Of a stretch of 64,000 nt of DNA, positions 11,697 through 22,624 are shown in pieces. Source of the stretch: Fagopyrum homotropicum (lineage: Eukaryota; Streptophyta; Magnoliopsida; Caryophyllales; Polygonaceae); contig BSWB01000001.1 of assembly GCA_033239125.1 (NCBI GenBank), positions 58,881,416 through 58,945,415 of the forward strand. Reading direction: 5' to 3'. The notes beneath the pieces are model-generated. The model searched no databases. It had not been told where the DNA came from and saw only the letters and a list, made by a program, of their open reading frames with translations. The translations under genes and the position numbers were made by a program. Position 1 is the stretch's first letter; every line of letters begins with the position of its first letter.

Positions 11697-12422
11697 CTTA
11701 GCGTACGGTTGTGGATTGTATGATTGTAATGGTTGTGTGTGTTCATTTGGTTGTGCATTTATAACCTAAACCGGACTAGGATGACCATTCTTTACATTTA
11801 TATGGCCCAAGATTATTATAACGGGCGGTAACCACCGGTCTCCGCCTGCTGGTTAGGAGGAGGTGCCTTGAACATGATCTCACAGGAGGGGACGAGTGAA
11901 GGTCACCCCATGCAAAACTCCTATGTTACGTTGGATGGGACGGGGCTCTTGAGGCTCCCCGTGTTACAAAAGAAGTTGAATTAGTAAGGGAATAACGTAA
12001 TAAAAGATAATAAATGAATGTATGTGACATTACATGTATGAGATGCTGATATGTGTTTGTGCTATTACTTCATGCTTATCTATTGCTGTAGCTAACAGTG
12101 TGTATCGTGTTGTAGATGATCTGTAGGTTAGGAAGACTGCATAGTGAGCCAGATGGTATGACCAGCCGAGGACTTCTATACATTAGGATACGTGGTTTGG
12201 GATCTTTTGTATCTATTGTTGTTGTTGTTATGGTTTTGTACTCGGCTTTGAGTTTGTAAAATCTTTTGATGTATTATACAGTTTTTATGTATTTGTTTTT
12301 ACTCTACTTGTGCCTTGTTGTAAGATCCAGTGAACTTGTTGTCAGGTTAGGGTCAGGATCCATTGTGAGATCCTAGCCCAATGTAGCATTCCGAGTCTCG
12401 TGGATTCGGGGTGTTACAGAGT

Positions 12423-12435
12423 TGGTATCAGAGCC
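12423..12435 (+). other. Primer binding site, tRNA-iMet type
   Basis: TGGTATCAGAGCC begins 4 bases after the 5' LTR end. Confidence 0.95.
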
Positions 12436-12602
12436 TTAGGTTGACAAAAATGGCACTTGTTATCTACAATAAAGGTAGAGTGGATAAATAAACAGAACCC
12501 ACATGGGGTCTGACTTTTTTAAAGTGTTTTGGTTTTAAAGCGAGTACAAATGTTTTGGGATAGTGTGTACAGAAGTCGTCACCCATCTGAGGATCTCCAC
12601 AG

Positions 12603-12645
12603 TATAGATATATATATATATATATATAGATAGATAGATAGATAC
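12603..12645. repeat. (TA)n / (GATA)n microsatellite in the leader
   Basis: A run of TA dinucleotides followed by five GATA units between primer site and gag. Confidence 0.9.
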
Positions 12646-12746
12646 CTCTTATGTGGTGATATGTATGCTTGTGTTATTGAGCATTATATATATCTATACA
12701 TATGGCCTATATAGAGCCTTATACGTTAGGTGTGCATACCCTGCAG

Positions 12747-14639
12747 ATGGCTCAGACTAGAGCTACTGTTGCAGGCAGAGGTAGATGTAGACCACCTCTT
12801 CCTCCATGAAGGAGGAGACAGGGACTAGTTTCCGCTACAAATCCACCAGTTGTGGAGGAGGCTCATGAGAAGGTTGTTGAGAGCTTTGTTCCAGCAACGA
12901 GGAGTGATGGATCCAGGAGACATCAATCACATCGAGCCCAGTCAGATGGTTCAGATTGTGTTTCTATGGGAGGGCCTGAGTTTAGAGAGTATCTCAGGCA
13001 GTTTGAAGAGGCCATCAAAGCGGGTCGACGAGCCCCAAATCTACCAAGGCAAAAGGGATTATCTAAGGAATCTCATGGAGCTACTCAGGTGCCAGCTATG
13101 CCGGCACGTGCTACTGAGGTTGCTCGAGCTGTAGAGGAGACTAGAGGGCCTCGACTAGATACTTGGTTGAAGGCATTCCACGAGCAGGGAGTACCACACT
13201 TCTCTTGGGAGATTGGCCTAGAGACTGAGGTGTGGATTGGGCATGTAGACTCAGCTTTAGAGTCTATTCGTTGCCCAGAGGACAGACGGATAGAGCTAGT
13301 ACAATCTCTATTCCGTGACCTAGCACATCAGTGGTGGAGGACAGTTAGATCACGAGTTACCAGCTGTGAGTAGATGAGGACTCTGTTGAGGGAGCAGTTC
13401 TGCCCTGCCTCATTGAGGAGGGAGAAGCTGCACGATTTTGTGGAAGCAGGCTTTGAGGATGTAGCTATTACACATGTTATTCGCCGCTTCCGGACTGAGT
13501 TAGCTTTGCTGGGTCCAACTGCACCTTCTGAGGACCAGCATGTGTACCTATTTTCCAAACGTCTGAGAGAGAGCACACGTTCATACATGGCGGGATTTCA
13601 TTGTGACTCTTTGGCAGACTACCAGGATCGGGCCTCTGCTTATGAGAGAGAGAGGGCTAGCTAGAGGAGGACTTCTCAGACCGTACGGTCTGAGAAGAGA
13701 CAACGTACAGCACCGAGTAGTGCAGGAGCATCTGGATTTGGGCGAGGTCAGACTCAGGACTACTCGAGTATTCCAATGTCTGCACAAACTATTGATAGAG
13801 GCCGGTAGTGTTACAACTGTGGGGCATATGGGCATATGAGGGTTGATTGCCCTAGAGTACCGCTGACTTGCTTCTCGTGCGGGAAGCCAGGACATATAGC
13901 TACGTTTTACCGTCAGGGCAAGGCGCCATCACAGCAGGGTTCTTCCCCTGCAGGTGCAGCAGGAGGTAGGCAAAGACCGCCTCAACATCAGGGACAGTAG
14001 AGTGTCCTAGGGACGGTTGCTACTCAGGGTTCAGCTCCTGGACCGAGTAGGGGTAGAGGTAGAGAGACTAGCACTAGTGATGCCTGAGGAGTTCGAGGCC
14101 GTTCCTTTGAGTTGAGGAGTGTTGAGGAGCCACCAACACCAGCTGCTACAGGTACCATTTTACTATATGGTTTACATGTTAGAGTTTTGTTTGATATGGG
14201 TGCTACGTATTCATTTATTTCTGCTTCTTGTATTGAGCGTTTGAGTTCGTCTACCATAGAGGGGGTACCCTTTACTATAGGGTTACCTTATGGTAGTAGG
14301 GTTAGAGGTACTCAGGAGATACGTAGTTGTCCCCTACGTTTAGGGACTCGTGTACTACTTGTTGACTTCTTGGTCATGCCTTTGATGCATGAAGAAGTCA
14401 TATTAGGTATGGATTGGATGCGTAGACACCGTGCGGTGTTAGATGTGGGTAAGAGAACTATTACAACCTCTACCGACTTAGGTCCGATAGAGGTCTTCCG
14501 GGGTTGGGACCTTGGGAAGACAGGATTTGTCATCAGTGCTGTACGAGCAGCTAGACTTATTGCACAGGGATGTGATGCCTTCTGGTGCTACGCCATGAAG
14601 GATGGAGAGAGTCCAGCTTTGGAGGACATACCGGTGTAA
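12747..14639 (+). pseudogene. gag-protease of the non-autonomous gypsy element
   Basis: One continuous frame from ATG 12747 to the TAA at 14637, which is already inside the 3' LTR: 630 codons interrupted by six stops (12807 TGA, 13371 TAG, 13662 TAG, 13806 TAG, 13998 TAG, 14085 TGA) and no frameshift. In order it shows: an Arg-rich N-terminus; a gag domain (WIGHVDSALESIRCPEDRR, then LAHQWWRTV, about 13230-13345); two CCHC zinc knuckles at about 13809-13905 (CYNCGAYGHMRVDC and CFSCGKPGHIATF, the second lacking its last Cys); and an aspartic protease at about 14170-14430 whose active site reads FDMGATYSFI instead of D-T/S-G, with the later motif ILGMDWM intact. Gag would bind and package element RNA; protease would cleave the polyprotein. 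As it stands it cannot make full-length protein, and it has no polymerase. Confidence 0.9.
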
Positions 14640-16461
14640 GAGCCTTAGTCTTTGGAGCCTAGATGAGCTAGAGTGTGCTTAGCCTTGACCAGTCAGCCGC
14701 CTCTACGCACCACATGGGCCGCCCCTACGCCAAAGAGGAGTCGCCCCTGTGCCTTAGTCAGTCCGCCCCTGCGGTTTTGTGCAGCTACAGCCACATTTGT
14801 TGACTTTTGATCTTGCTTTTGGGGGAAACTTCGTATATAAGTTTCCCAACCTACTGATGAAGGGTTTCTTCACTTCATTCCAGCTCCTTCATCACCTTTA
14901 CGTTCTTCTTCTCCTTCATCTTCTCTTCTTTGTTTCTTCTTGATCTTGTGAGAGGGTTTTCAGAGTTTGAGTATGGTTTTGGCCTTGGAGGACTTTGATG
15001 ATGTTGTTGTGTGTTGTTGTTGATGTGCTGAACTGGTGAAAGGTGTGGATGCTCCATAGTTGCAGCCTAGGTTGGTGTGGTAAGCTCTTTCTCTTCTTCT
15101 CTCTTCTTTCCTTCTTCTTGCTTCTTATCTTCTTCTTTAGCTTAGGAAGCACAAGTTTGGACTTGTGTTAGATCTTTCCCAGGCTTTTGATGATCATATA
15201 TGTGTGTATGTGCATATATGTTGATGTGGTGTGTTGAAGACGTGAAGAGGATCGAGAAAGGGATCGAAGAGAAGTCAGGACCAACTCTCTGCACAGTTGG
15301 CCGCCCCTGCGCCTGTCCTGAGCCGCACTTGCGCCTGGTGTGGAGCCGCCTCTGCGCCTCTGGTGAGCCGCCCCTGCGCCTCACTGGACCGGCTGGTGTG
15401 TTCTTGCTTCTGTTGGTGCATACCTTGTTGGTATGTCTTCCTTCCTTCTTTTCCTTTAACCTTGGCTTAGTTATTGGCTAGGTTAGGATGGTTAGGATGA
15501 GTTGTATGATAGAGATGTACCTTAGGCACTTGTGTTGATATTGGGGTTATGCTATAGGCATATGTGATCTTGTTATGATCTTTAGGTTGTAGGTTGGTTT
15601 TGGTTATGGAGACGAGTCTCCTAACCCTTTCAGGTTGTGATGTTGTGTGTCTTGCTCTTGCAAGCGTTGGTTTCTTCCTCAAGGGGAAGCTGTGACGTGG
15701 TAGAGAATACGAATGTATCAGGTAAGTCCATAGGACTTACTTAGCGTACAGTTGTGGATTGTATGATTGTAATGGTTGTGTGTGTTCATTTGGTTGTGCA
15801 TTTATAACCAAAACCGGACTAGGATGACCATTCATTACATTTATATGACCCAAGTGTATTATAACGGGCGGTAACCACCGGTCTCCGCCTACTGGTTAGG
15901 AGGAGGTGCCTTGAAGATGATCTCACAGGAGGGGACGAGTAAAGGTCACCCCATCCAAAACTCCTGCGTTACGTTGGATGGAACGGGGCTCTTGAGGCTC
16001 CCCGTGTTACAAAAAAAGTTGAATTAGTAAGGGAATAACGTAATAAAAGACAATAAATGAATGTGTGTGACATTACATGTATGAGATGCTAATATGTGTT
16101 TGTGCTATTACTTCATGCTTATCTATTGTTGTAGCTAACGGTGTATACCGTGTTGTAGATGATCTGCAGGTTACGAAGACTGCAGAGTGAGCCAGATGGT
16201 GTGACCAGCTGAGGACTTCTGTACATTAGGATACGTGGGTTGGGATCTTTTGTATCTGTTGTTGTTGTTGTTATGGTTTTGTACTCGGCTTTGAGTTTGT
16301 AAACTCTTTTGATGTATCATACAGTTTTTATGTATTTTTTTTTACTCTACTTGTGCCTTGTTATAAGATCCAGTGAACTTGTTGTCAGGCTAGGGTCAGG
16401 ATCCATTGTGAGATCCTAGTCCAATGTAGCATTTCGAGTCCCGTGGATTCGGGGTGTTACA
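14635..16461 (+). repeat. 3' LTR (1827 bp)
   Basis: Near-identical to 10594-12418. Its first base follows ...GGACATACCGG of the protease/RT boundary, with no purine-rich tract in front. ACAAG follows directly (16462-16466). Confidence 0.93.
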
Positions 16462-16466
16462 ACAAG
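16462..16466. repeat. Target site duplication ACAAG (right)
   Basis: Matches 10589-10593. Confidence 0.93.
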
Positions 16467-16848
16467 ATCTAGTAATTTGCATATTTATATACCGGAACCA
16501 AGTTTATCTTCCTTCTCTGAGACTTTGACTCACCCTACTACTTGTCTTTCATGATGCTATAAACTTGTGTGTTCTCGATGTTGTTGGCACAAATTGTGGC
16601 CTTTGGGTACCTGTAACAAAGGCATCAAAGGTCTGCATAGCGTTCAATTGTTCATTGTTATATTCGCTATTAATTATTAGTACCCTTTTCTTCAATGAGT
16701 ATTGTAGGCACATATTTCCGCCTATTTTTATGGATATTAAACGCATAATCTCATATCTATTGTGCTCTTCTTCTTTTTTTTGCAGTTTGAATCCTTTTTT
16801 TGAAGTAATTACATATTTTTCCCCATACATTATATTTATGTAAATGAT
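16467..16848. other. Short unassigned intergenic stretch
   Basis: The continuation of the pre-insertion site of the gypsy element. No gene or clear repeat was seen. The frames on both strands (16549-16843) overlap each other and lack any known motif. Confidence 0.5.
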
Positions 16849-17340
16849 GGGATTATCTAAATGACGGGATTAATTGTGTAAATGACGGGATTGTATAATG
16901 ATGCGATTTTGTAATGACATGATTGTGTAAATGACAGAATTGTGTAAATGAGGCATTGTGTAAATAGCGGAATAGTGTAAGTGACAAATTTTTGGGATTG
17001 TGCAACTCATTTGAGCTTGCGTAATTCAACCTTGTGTAAACAACGGATCAGACTTGTGTAAATGACGGACTTTTGGGTATGTACAACACATTTGAGCTTG
17101 TGTAACTAAACCTCATGTAAACAAAAGACCTGACTTGTGTAATGGAAAAATGACGGAATTGTGTATTAATACTATGTATCGGCTAGACAATACACAAGGA
17201 CGCAATACATAAACTAGGAGAACGAAATTTTGCTTAATATTGTGTAATTGGAATTTGTATATTCACATTGTGTAAGTGAAATTATGTATCAATATTGTGT
17301 AACGGAAAACTATGTATTAATACTATGTATCGACTAGACA
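16849..17340. repeat. Degenerate repeat of GTGTAAATGACGG words
   Basis: About 15 variants of TTGTGTAAATGACGGGAT at irregular spacing of about 16-20 bp in the first 150 bp. Then come longer duplicated blocks: CATTTGAGCTTG at 17008 and 17090, and ATACTATGTATCG...CTAGACAATAC at 17168 and 17321. No coding potential. Confidence 0.7.
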
Positions 17341-17349
17341 ATACAAAAG

Positions 17350-17425
17350 TTCAATTAGCCTAGCTGGTATAAGGGTGGAAAGGAGGGTCTGTTGCTCAGA
17401 GTTCGATACCCACTAGCTACAACAT
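17350..17425 (+). repeat. tRNA-like SINE head (candidate)
   Basis: TAGCCTAGCTGG (17356-17367) fits the tRNA/pol III box A. GAGTTCGATACCC (17399-17411) fits box B, 32 bases further on. The acceptor and T stems do not pair, so it is not a functional tRNA. A tRNA-derived SINE start or tRNA relic fits best. No poly-A tail or target duplication could be assigned. Confidence 0.45.
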
Positions 17426-18060
17426 ATGTATTTTGGATTGGGCCTTGGCTTATGTAACTCGTGTGGTCCTATTGGGCCTAAACTTAAATTAGACTTAATT
17501 AAATGGATCGGGCTTGGACTCAATTAAAATTACCAATTAACCTTTTCAATTAATCTTTATTAATAATTAAGAGGGATCTAGTTTGTCTACAACATACCAA
17601 AAGTACCTACTTATCGACTTCACTTCTTATCAAAAAGACATCAAGAAAAATGAAAACACCAAAAAAACTCCACAAGTACGCGCCCTCAATGTAAAATCCC
17701 TGCAATCATGGAAAGATTGCTAACTACAACATATGTATTTTGGATTAGGCTTTGGCTTACGTAACTCGTGTGGTCCTATTGGACCTAAACTTAAATTAGA
17801 CTTAATTAAATGGATCGGGCTTGGACTCAATTAAAATTACCAATTAACCTTTTCAATTAATCTTTATTAATAATTAAAAGGAATCTAGTTTGTCTACAAC
17901 ATACAAAAAGTACCTACTTATCGATTTCACTTCTTATCAAAAAGACATCAAGAAAAATGAAAACACCAAATAAACTCCACAAGTACACGCCTCACGCGCC
18001 CCTCACCTTCATCAAGAAAAGCCAAAGTAAAGAAAACCCTCAATGTAAAATCCCTGCAAT
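17416..18060. repeat. Local direct duplication of about 308 bp at the LINE 5' junction
   Basis: Copy 1 (17416-17723) and copy 2 (from 17724) share CTACAACATATGTATTTTGG, the GGGCTTGGACTCAATTAAAA block, the LINE target sequence AGTACCTACTTA and the first bases of the LINE itself. Copy 1 lacks about 50 bp present in copy 2 near 17990-18035 and again about 30 bp near 18062. So the duplicated unit spans the left flank plus the start of the LINE. Confidence 0.85.
17907..17920. repeat. LINE target site duplication (left)
   Basis: AAAGTACCTACTTA, identical to 32929-32942 behind the LINE's A-rich tail. Confidence 0.9.
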
Positions 18061-18240
18061 CCCCAATAATGTGTTGCCCCATTCGATCGACAATCATGGA
18101 AAGATTTCTAGCGACAATATCGCCACAAAAATCCAGTCTATTTCATCTATTGTCTTCAAATCGACCTCAAGAAGGCATAAAAAAGACACAGTAGGGAGCG
18201 GGAGAGAGGGTTTAGACAACATAGGGTTTCTTTCCCCAAA

Positions 18241-18459
18241 ATGGCTAAACAACCTATAAAAAAGGTGGGAGCTACCGTGGGCAAGATTCTGTGCTCACAA
18301 ATCCCCTTTCTGATGGTGATTCAGGTTGGCAATTTCTTTTGGAACAAATCAGGGAGGCTTAACAGAGGGTGGGCGATTCCCCACATATACGCTACTTTTC
18401 CTCCTGATTCACTCAAGATTTTGGAGACTGGTTCTTATGGGTGGCTGTGTGTGGAATAA
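18241..18459 (+). other. Small open frame in the LINE 5' region
   Basis: 72 codons starting at the ATG after AACATAGGGTTTCTTTCCCC (MAKQPIKKVGATVGKILC...). No family recognised. It may be the eroded start of ORF1 or an upstream frame. Between it and 18872 I see only T-rich sequence. Confidence 0.3.
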
Positions 18460-18871
18460 TAGAGTGATATGTGCGTTAATCTGAATTGGAAATCCGAGCT
18501 GAACAAAAATAGAACCAAAATCAACAAAGAGTAGGTGACAAAATCAGGAATCATGCAGAACCCCTCTAATTTCAGGTGTCTCCTTACCTTTTCTTGTTTT
18601 TTCCTTTTCTTTTTCCTCGTTTGGATTACTGATTGTTGTTGCAAATCACTCCGTGCGTATGCCTTCAATCTTTTTTCAGAGATTATGAAACTATACGATA
18701 TATGTATGAATAAACCTATGAAACCTAAGACTGGTAAGAGCAAAACCATGTTGAACTTTCCCAATTACATGAAAATGAATTATCTCCTTTATAAACCGAA
18801 TAAGTATCCCACATCAAAAACACAACACAAGCATATCTTGATTGCTAAGTATATTGAGAGAGTAAGGATGA

Positions 18872-20366
18872 ATGAAACCAATCCCTCCTACAAAGAAAAA
18901 GTTTGTGAAATTCCCCAAAAAAAATGCTAGAGAAACCAAGAACTCCAACATTCAGGAGAAGTCTACTTCCTTTGCTGATCCCAAAGGTGATGAACAAGGT
19001 GCTAAAAAGGCCAAAACCAGGAAAGGCAAAGAGGTGCTGAATGATGATGCAAAGTTGGAAGAATACTTGAACCTTCTATCGAAGGTTAAATCGGATTTCA
19101 CTAAAATAAGAGAGTCCTCTCTTATGGGCAGAATCTTCGGGAATCCTATGGAATTTAGCAAGGTAAGAACTAAGATCCTTTCTGGATGGAGGAACATCAA
19201 AGGGGAAGTCCACATTGTGCCTAAACTTAACCACTGGTTTTAAATTATCTTCTCCAACCCTAATGACAAAATTATGATCTAGGATAAGAGACCCTACCAC
19301 ATCTTCGGCCACATTCTTATCCTTAGGCCTTGGAAATCCAACTTTAATGTGTTCACTGAGAACATTACAGCTGTTGATGTCTGGGTGAGAATCCCCTTGA
19401 TCCCACTGAATACATCAATAGAGAAGCCTTAAGAGTCATTATTGAGGTTAACAATGTTGGTCACTTCATTAGACTGGACCCTTTCTCTGAGAAAGGTATG
19501 GGATGAACTATGCAAGAATCTGCATTAACTTTGATCTGGAGCTTTACCCTGATATTGAGGTCCCTATTACTGATGAGAATGGCCAAACCAAATTTTTCAA
19601 AATTTGGTTTGAGGATTTTTCTAAAGGATGCGGCTTCTGTGCCAAAAAAGACCATGGTTTCAAACTCTGTCCTATGAGAATGAATAGGACAAAAAAGATC
19701 AACTTTTCTTTTAAGAATGGTAAGAAGTGGGAGGCTAGATCGAGCAAAAAAAGGACTGAGGAGAAGAAGGACCCGGAATGGACCCTAGTCATGAATCACA
19801 AAAAGAAAAAAATAACCCAAGTGGTGTACGTCAGTGGTGTGAAGCCCTATCTGTCAGGAACCAGTGGGGTCGCAGTGTCCTTCAATGACCTCTCCTCCCA
19901 AAGTTCCAAGAGTAGTTCCATGGGCACTAATGAGGAGAAGGAACACAAGGTAAATCAAGATCCCAATGAGGAAAAAGCTCAGGGACAAGCCTCTGATGAT
20001 GAGAAAGTTGAGATGTTTGGGCAAGAGTTTGTGCAGCCCACCTTCCTTGAGCAAGTTGCTGATAAGACCCTTCCTGAAGATGATATTTTTGCCATAATTA
20101 TAATCAATGAGTTTGAAGATGGAGTTGACCCTAACTACAATGAAGATGGAAAAGCTCTAGCTAATATTCTGCACCAAAGTCCAGCCCCTATTGATGAGGG
20201 TATGCTCATATCTGAAGGATCTTTCTACTCCTTCCACGCCAACAACACAATGCATAGACAAATGGAGGACATGAAGATGAAAAATGAAGGGTCTAAATCA
20301 ACTTCGAGCAAGAGGAAGGCGACTGGAGGCACTAATGATTTCCACCTCTTCTCTGAAGGGTGCTAA
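18872..20366 (+). pseudogene. LINE ORF1 (DUF4283 / zinc-knuckle RNA-binding protein)
   Basis: ORF1 proteins of plant L1 elements coat the element RNA. Lys-rich N-terminus (18872-19080), then a DUF4283-like region (about 19140-19440) with PYHIFGHILILRPWKSNF and VDVWVRIPLIPLN. It is followed in another frame by the C-terminal part from 19503, with a CCHC-like knuckle GFCAKKDHGFKLC (about 19630-19672) and a long acidic/Lys-rich tail to the stop at 20364. In-frame stops near 19241 and 19277 and at least one frameshift between 19430 and 19503 make it non-functional. The start at 18872 is a guess; reading could begin a little upstream. Confidence 0.8.
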
Positions 20367-21597
20367 AAATATTAGAACCTAGATAATCTGATCTTTTATG
20401 ATAATGATAAATAAATGCTGTTTTTTGTCTAGGGAGGAGTTATTTTCCTCTGTTAGATTGGGTTTGAATGTCTATGTTAGAATAAATGTCTGTGTGAACA
20501 AAATCTTAGGCCTAAGTCAATCTTCATGGTTGATTGTTGGCCTGACTAGAACCTACTGTATGATTGTTGATGTTGGGGCTTCACATGGTTCCCCTTGTTA
20601 TGATTTAAGTTAATTTTCTTTGTTCTTTGACTGCCTTCCCTGCATGAATCTTTATCTTCATCTGAGCTGCCTTGTTTTTCCACCACTTTGTTCTGGTCCG
20701 TGTGTATTCTCGTTTTGCAGGGGAAACTGGATTAATGAAGATGGGATTTCCGTGAAAAACAAAGACCAAGAATTACAAGAACACGAGGAGAACGCAAAAA
20801 GTGAAACTACTGGAATTGTGAACTCATATGAGCAGGCTTCCAAGTTTAGAGAGATGCTCATTTTACAGACTAGGTCCAATCTCTCCCTTCAACTTTGTTT
20901 TTCTAAATTTTTTAGAAGAACTCAACGAATAACTCAACTCATGCAGCACACTACAGGGTACCTAAAAGGTTGGTTGTCTGGATATTCCTTCAACAAAGAA
21001 CCAGGATGGCGACACAAGGAAATATTAAAAGATGAAAAAAAAGGAGCACTACAAAAGAACCCATCATATTAACAAAAGACGACATCAAGATCCAAGAATT
21101 CGACCTTATTGAATGAAAATGTTCATGTATGATTTAGACAGTAATGTCATGCTTTTCTCTCTTTTTGATCTACGACTGAATTTTCTCCCTGTTTTCATTA
21201 AGTTTAACTTTCATCCTAGTTTGTCCATTGGTTCTTTGAGCTCGCACGCTACTGACCTTGTTAGCTATTTTGATATCGATCGATTTACGGAAAAGTATAG
21301 CCACCATAAGTACATACTTTCTCCCCTCGAAACTGGAGAATTGTGGTACCAAAGAGAACTACGGGCTCAGTACAAGGCTAAGTCGGATGTTGAGGATATG
21401 GAAAAGCCTGCAAAAATGATTATTGAGATGCACTTCCATTATCGAATAGAAAACTATTCGAAAATAACATCCAAGTATATAATGTATAAATATATTTGTG
21501 AAGAATGGAATAACAACAACGAAATTATGCCCAAGTCTTCACGGAAAATTGTCAAATGAAATAGAAGGGAAAGAAATATAGAAACTATAAGTATTAA
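20367..21597 (+). other. Inter-ORF region of the LINE, unusually long
   Basis: 1.2 kb between ORF1 and ORF2. It holds two moderately long open frames (20620-21072, 150 codons; 21113-21559, 148 codons) with no motif I recognise, and a T-rich stretch ending TCGTTTTGCAG (20706-20720) that looks like a splice acceptor. It may be spacer, a decayed extra ORF or captured host sequence. Confidence 0.45.
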
Positions 21598-22624
21598 ATG
21601 AAATTATTATTCTGGAATTGTCGTGGCATGAGGAAAAAGAATTTTTGGGCTGATCTGAACATGACTTGTAAGAATGACCATATTAACATGATCATGCTTG
21701 CGGAACTGAAAACTAGCATTGAACCAAATCAGGTTTGTTGGAGAAGAGCGGAGTTTGATAACCTCTGCTTCGATCCTGTGACGGCCTTTTTGGGGGACTT
21801 TGCCTCCTATGGAAAAGCTACCAATTGACAGATGAAAAAATTGAGGTAATAACTAAAGAAAAAAGGTTTGTATCTGTGGTGCATTCCAACCTTTTCACGA
21901 AGGTGAAAATATGTATCACATTTATATATGCTCCACCTAATGATCCCCATAAGGATGAGTTTTGGAACAAGTTAAAGAACCATATTAACTCGAACACACT
22001 CCCTACAATTGTCATTGGGGATTTCAATGACTTGCTAAAGGTGTCGGACAAAATGAGTGGTGCGCCAATCATTTTAAGTAAGCTTAAAAGATTATATTTG
22101 TTCTCACAAAACTACAATATGATGGACATTGCAACTAAGGGAAACGAATTTACCTGGAGAAAACGTAAAGAAGGTGAGAATAATATCCTGGAAAAACTAG
22201 ATAGAGCAATGGCACATCCGGACATACTACAAGTCTACCCACAAACTTTTTCATGGAATCACGCATTCACCACTTTGGATCATTGTCTTATTTTTGTAGA
22301 ATTAAAGAACCCTAAGAACAGATTAAAGAACAAACCCTTTCGCTTTGAAATGATGTTGACACAAAGGAAGGATTGTGAGAATCTGATCAAACAAACATGG
22401 AGAGCCCAATTTCATGGAAGTCACTTGTTCAACTTAGTTAGGAAAATTAATCTGGTAAAAGCTAAACTGAAAATCTGGAGTAGAGAGAAATTCGGAAATA
22501 TAAACAAACAAATTAGGCAGGTTGACATAAACATTGAAAATCTGCGAATCCAATTGTATAAGAATTTTTCGATAGAAATCAATGATAAACTCAGTAGACT
22601 TGGCAGGAACAGAGAATGTCTAAT
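21598..22624 (+). pseudogene. LINE ORF2, endonuclease part, left of the gypsy insert
   Basis: Begins MKLLFWNCRGMRKKNF, the standard start of plant L1 endonucleases (exonuclease-endonuclease-phosphatase fold), which nick the target DNA. A frameshift lies near 21820. The rest (21825-22624) shows IYAPPN, the catalytic GDFNDL (about 22018) and FTWRKRK. The C-terminal S-D-H motif reads TLDHCLIF, so the usual Ser is lost. The frame then runs by chance into the 5' LTR and stops at 22824. ORF2 continues at 29826. Confidence 0.88.
22620..22624. repeat. Target site duplication CTAAT (left) of the nested gypsy
   Basis: Identical to 29821-29825. Confidence 0.95.

Larger units (their letters stand above)
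10594..12418 (+). repeat. 5' LTR (1825 bp)
   Basis: Starts TGTAAGAGCC and ends GGGGTGTTACA, and matches 14635-16461 nearly base for base. TATATAA at about 10793-10799 is the probable LTR promoter. A 22-bp-period GC-rich array lies just upstream of it (10655-10733) and another downstream (11259-11339). Open frames inside the LTR occur in both LTR copies but have no recognisable product. Confidence 0.93.
10594..16461 (+). mobile_element. Non-autonomous Ty3/gypsy retrotransposon (LTR-gag-protease-LTR)
   Basis: A structurally complete insertion of 5868 bp: 5' LTR 10594-12418, tRNA-iMet primer site, gag and protease, 3' LTR 14635-16461, flanked by ACAAG on both sides. Reverse transcriptase, RNase H, integrase and the polypurine tract are absent. 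The internal region ends after the protease-adjacent motif ALEDIPV, where pol would start in relatives, and the next base is the first base of the 3' LTR. The gag domain resembles the minus-strand element at 1-892. The LTR structure (long, TGTAA...GTTACA) suits the long-LTR chromovirus-type gypsy group, but without RT or chromodomain the clade is an inference. Confidence 0.9.

Noticed and set aside
17350..17425. Functional tRNA gene
   Set aside because: Boxes A and B are there, but the acceptor and T stems do not pair.
20398..20613. Small frame after LINE ORF1 as a gene
   Set aside because: No motif, inside the LINE, and not conserved in the second LINE copy, which lacks this part.
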